Shown: one piece after another, positions 35,784-36,091 of the stretch | How positions within the stretch are numbered: the stretch's first letter is position 1 | Layout: each line of letters opens with the position of its first letter | Source of the DNA: Leptospira johnsonii | Lineage (GTDB): Bacteria; Spirochaetota; Leptospiria; Leptospirales; Leptospiraceae | Direction: 5' to 3' | Assembly: GCF_003112675.1 (NCBI RefSeq) | Contig: NZ_BFAY01000013.1 | Coordinates: forward strand, 1 to 36,091 | DNA: 36,091 nucleotides | Made by a program: the position numbers and the translations under genes | Notes under the pieces: generated by a model | The model's input: only the letters and a program-made list of their open reading frames with translations | What the model was told of the DNA's origin: nothing | Databases searched by the model: none

Positions 35784-36091
35784 TTATTTCTCCAAAAGCT
35801 CAGGTGTTTCGTAAATATTGCCAATAATTTCACAATTACCGCCAAGCATAAGTCCCCATGTACCACGCCGATATTTCCAATGAGGCAATTCATCTAAACC
35901 GGAGTAATCTAAATCAAACGCAGCACGATCTGGATGCCATATTACTTGATATTTATCACTTTCGTCATACATAAATCCATTAGGGTCAAGCCCCATGCTA
36001 TTGTCCGCTGTCATATTGCCGTCAAATGAAAGTATATCACCTTCGTAAATCTCTCGGCCGTTCTTATCCTTAAGTCCTGTGTATTGTCCGA
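35784..36091 (-). CDS. YopX-family protein, C-terminal part (cut by the window edge)
   Basis: From the window end the minus strand reads GQYTGLKDKNGREIYEGD then ILSFDGN and 76 more residues to ELLEK. GQYTGL-D-NG-x-EIYEGD is the hallmark of the YopX family. An internal ATG at 36014 would give a truncated 76-residue protein and is not the real start: the frame joins the N-terminal part at 1-136 when the window ends are fused. YopX proteins are of unknown function and probably form a beta barrel. Confidence 0.88.
   Translation of the reverse strand, partial: GQYTGLKDKNGREIYEGDILSFDGNMTADNSMGLDPNGFMYDESDKYQVIWHPDRAAFDLDYSGLDELPHWKYRRGTWGLMLGGNCEIIGNIYETPELLEK

Noticed and set aside
1..36091. tRNA genes, CRISPR arrays, insertion sequences, attachment sites
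   Set aside because: None seen on either strand: no cloverleaf with a TTC-containing T-arm, no regularly spaced repeats, no transposase or flanking inverted repeats.

Overview
This 36,091-base window looks like one complete phage genome with a circular map, cut open inside a gene. Reading the minus strand leftward off base 1 and onto base 36091 joins the N-terminal half of a YopX-family protein (136 to 1) in frame to its C-terminal half (36091 to 35784), giving one 147-residue protein with the family hallmark GQYTGLKDKNGREIYEGD. The sequence is therefore circular, or a terminally redundant, circularly permuted genome. Every gene I can support lies on the minus strand, so transcription runs from high to low coordinates and across the junction.

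Host and virus type: the particle genes have the content and order of a short-tailed (P22-like) phage: small and large terminase, portal, scaffold, coat, decoration-like protein, head-tail connector, large tail hub, fibre, then a block of glycine- and glutamine-rich ejection-type proteins. Five encoded lipoproteins include the loose spirochaetal lipobox with Asn before Cys (LANC, VFNC). With about 40% G+C (by eye) this suggests a Leptospiraceae host; that is inference, not proof. No integrase, excisionase, partition gene or convincing CI-type repressor was found.

Layout in transcription order. (1) Late block, 31995 to 13529, starts just after a strong terminator (32024-32050). It runs terminase, portal, scaffold, coat, connector and tail, fibre, ejection proteins and two paralogous tail-associated proteins, and ends with lysis: membrane protein, C39-like cysteine peptidase endolysin, holin-like protein and a candidate unimolecular spanin. 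A terminator at 13491-13514 closes it. (2) Early block A, 13456 to 9475, starts at promoter 13428-13456 and encodes about 20 very small proteins, four of them lipoproteins near the promoter, plus a Phage-ABA-sandwich-type protein. (3) Early block B, 9438 to 5659, starts at a promoter carrying a palindromic operator and contains small membrane and zinc-ribbon proteins and a radical SAM enzyme. (4) Replication block, 5670 to 2769: promoter, an attenuator-like leader with two hairpins whose loops are perfectly complementary, an O-like replication initiator and a DnaC-type helicase loader. (5) Recombination block, 2729 to 1 and on through 36091 to 32071: a promoter sharing an upstream element with promoter 13428-13456, a tiny leader ORF, ERF single-strand annealing protein, RusA resolvase, YopX, then small membrane, basic and unknown proteins, ending at the 32024-32050 terminator.

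How it works together: the phage brings its own origin recognition and helicase loading but no polymerase, so it uses the host replisome; ERF plus RusA would recombine and resolve DNA for packaging. Genes are packed so tightly that most neighbours share a 4-base ATGA (or TTGA, GTGA, TAATG) stop-start overlap, so translational coupling is probably the rule. These overlaps also decide many starts below, several of which are downstream of the longest possible ORF start. Regulation is visible as a few sigma70-like promoters, two shared operator-like elements, and terminators at the edges of the late block.
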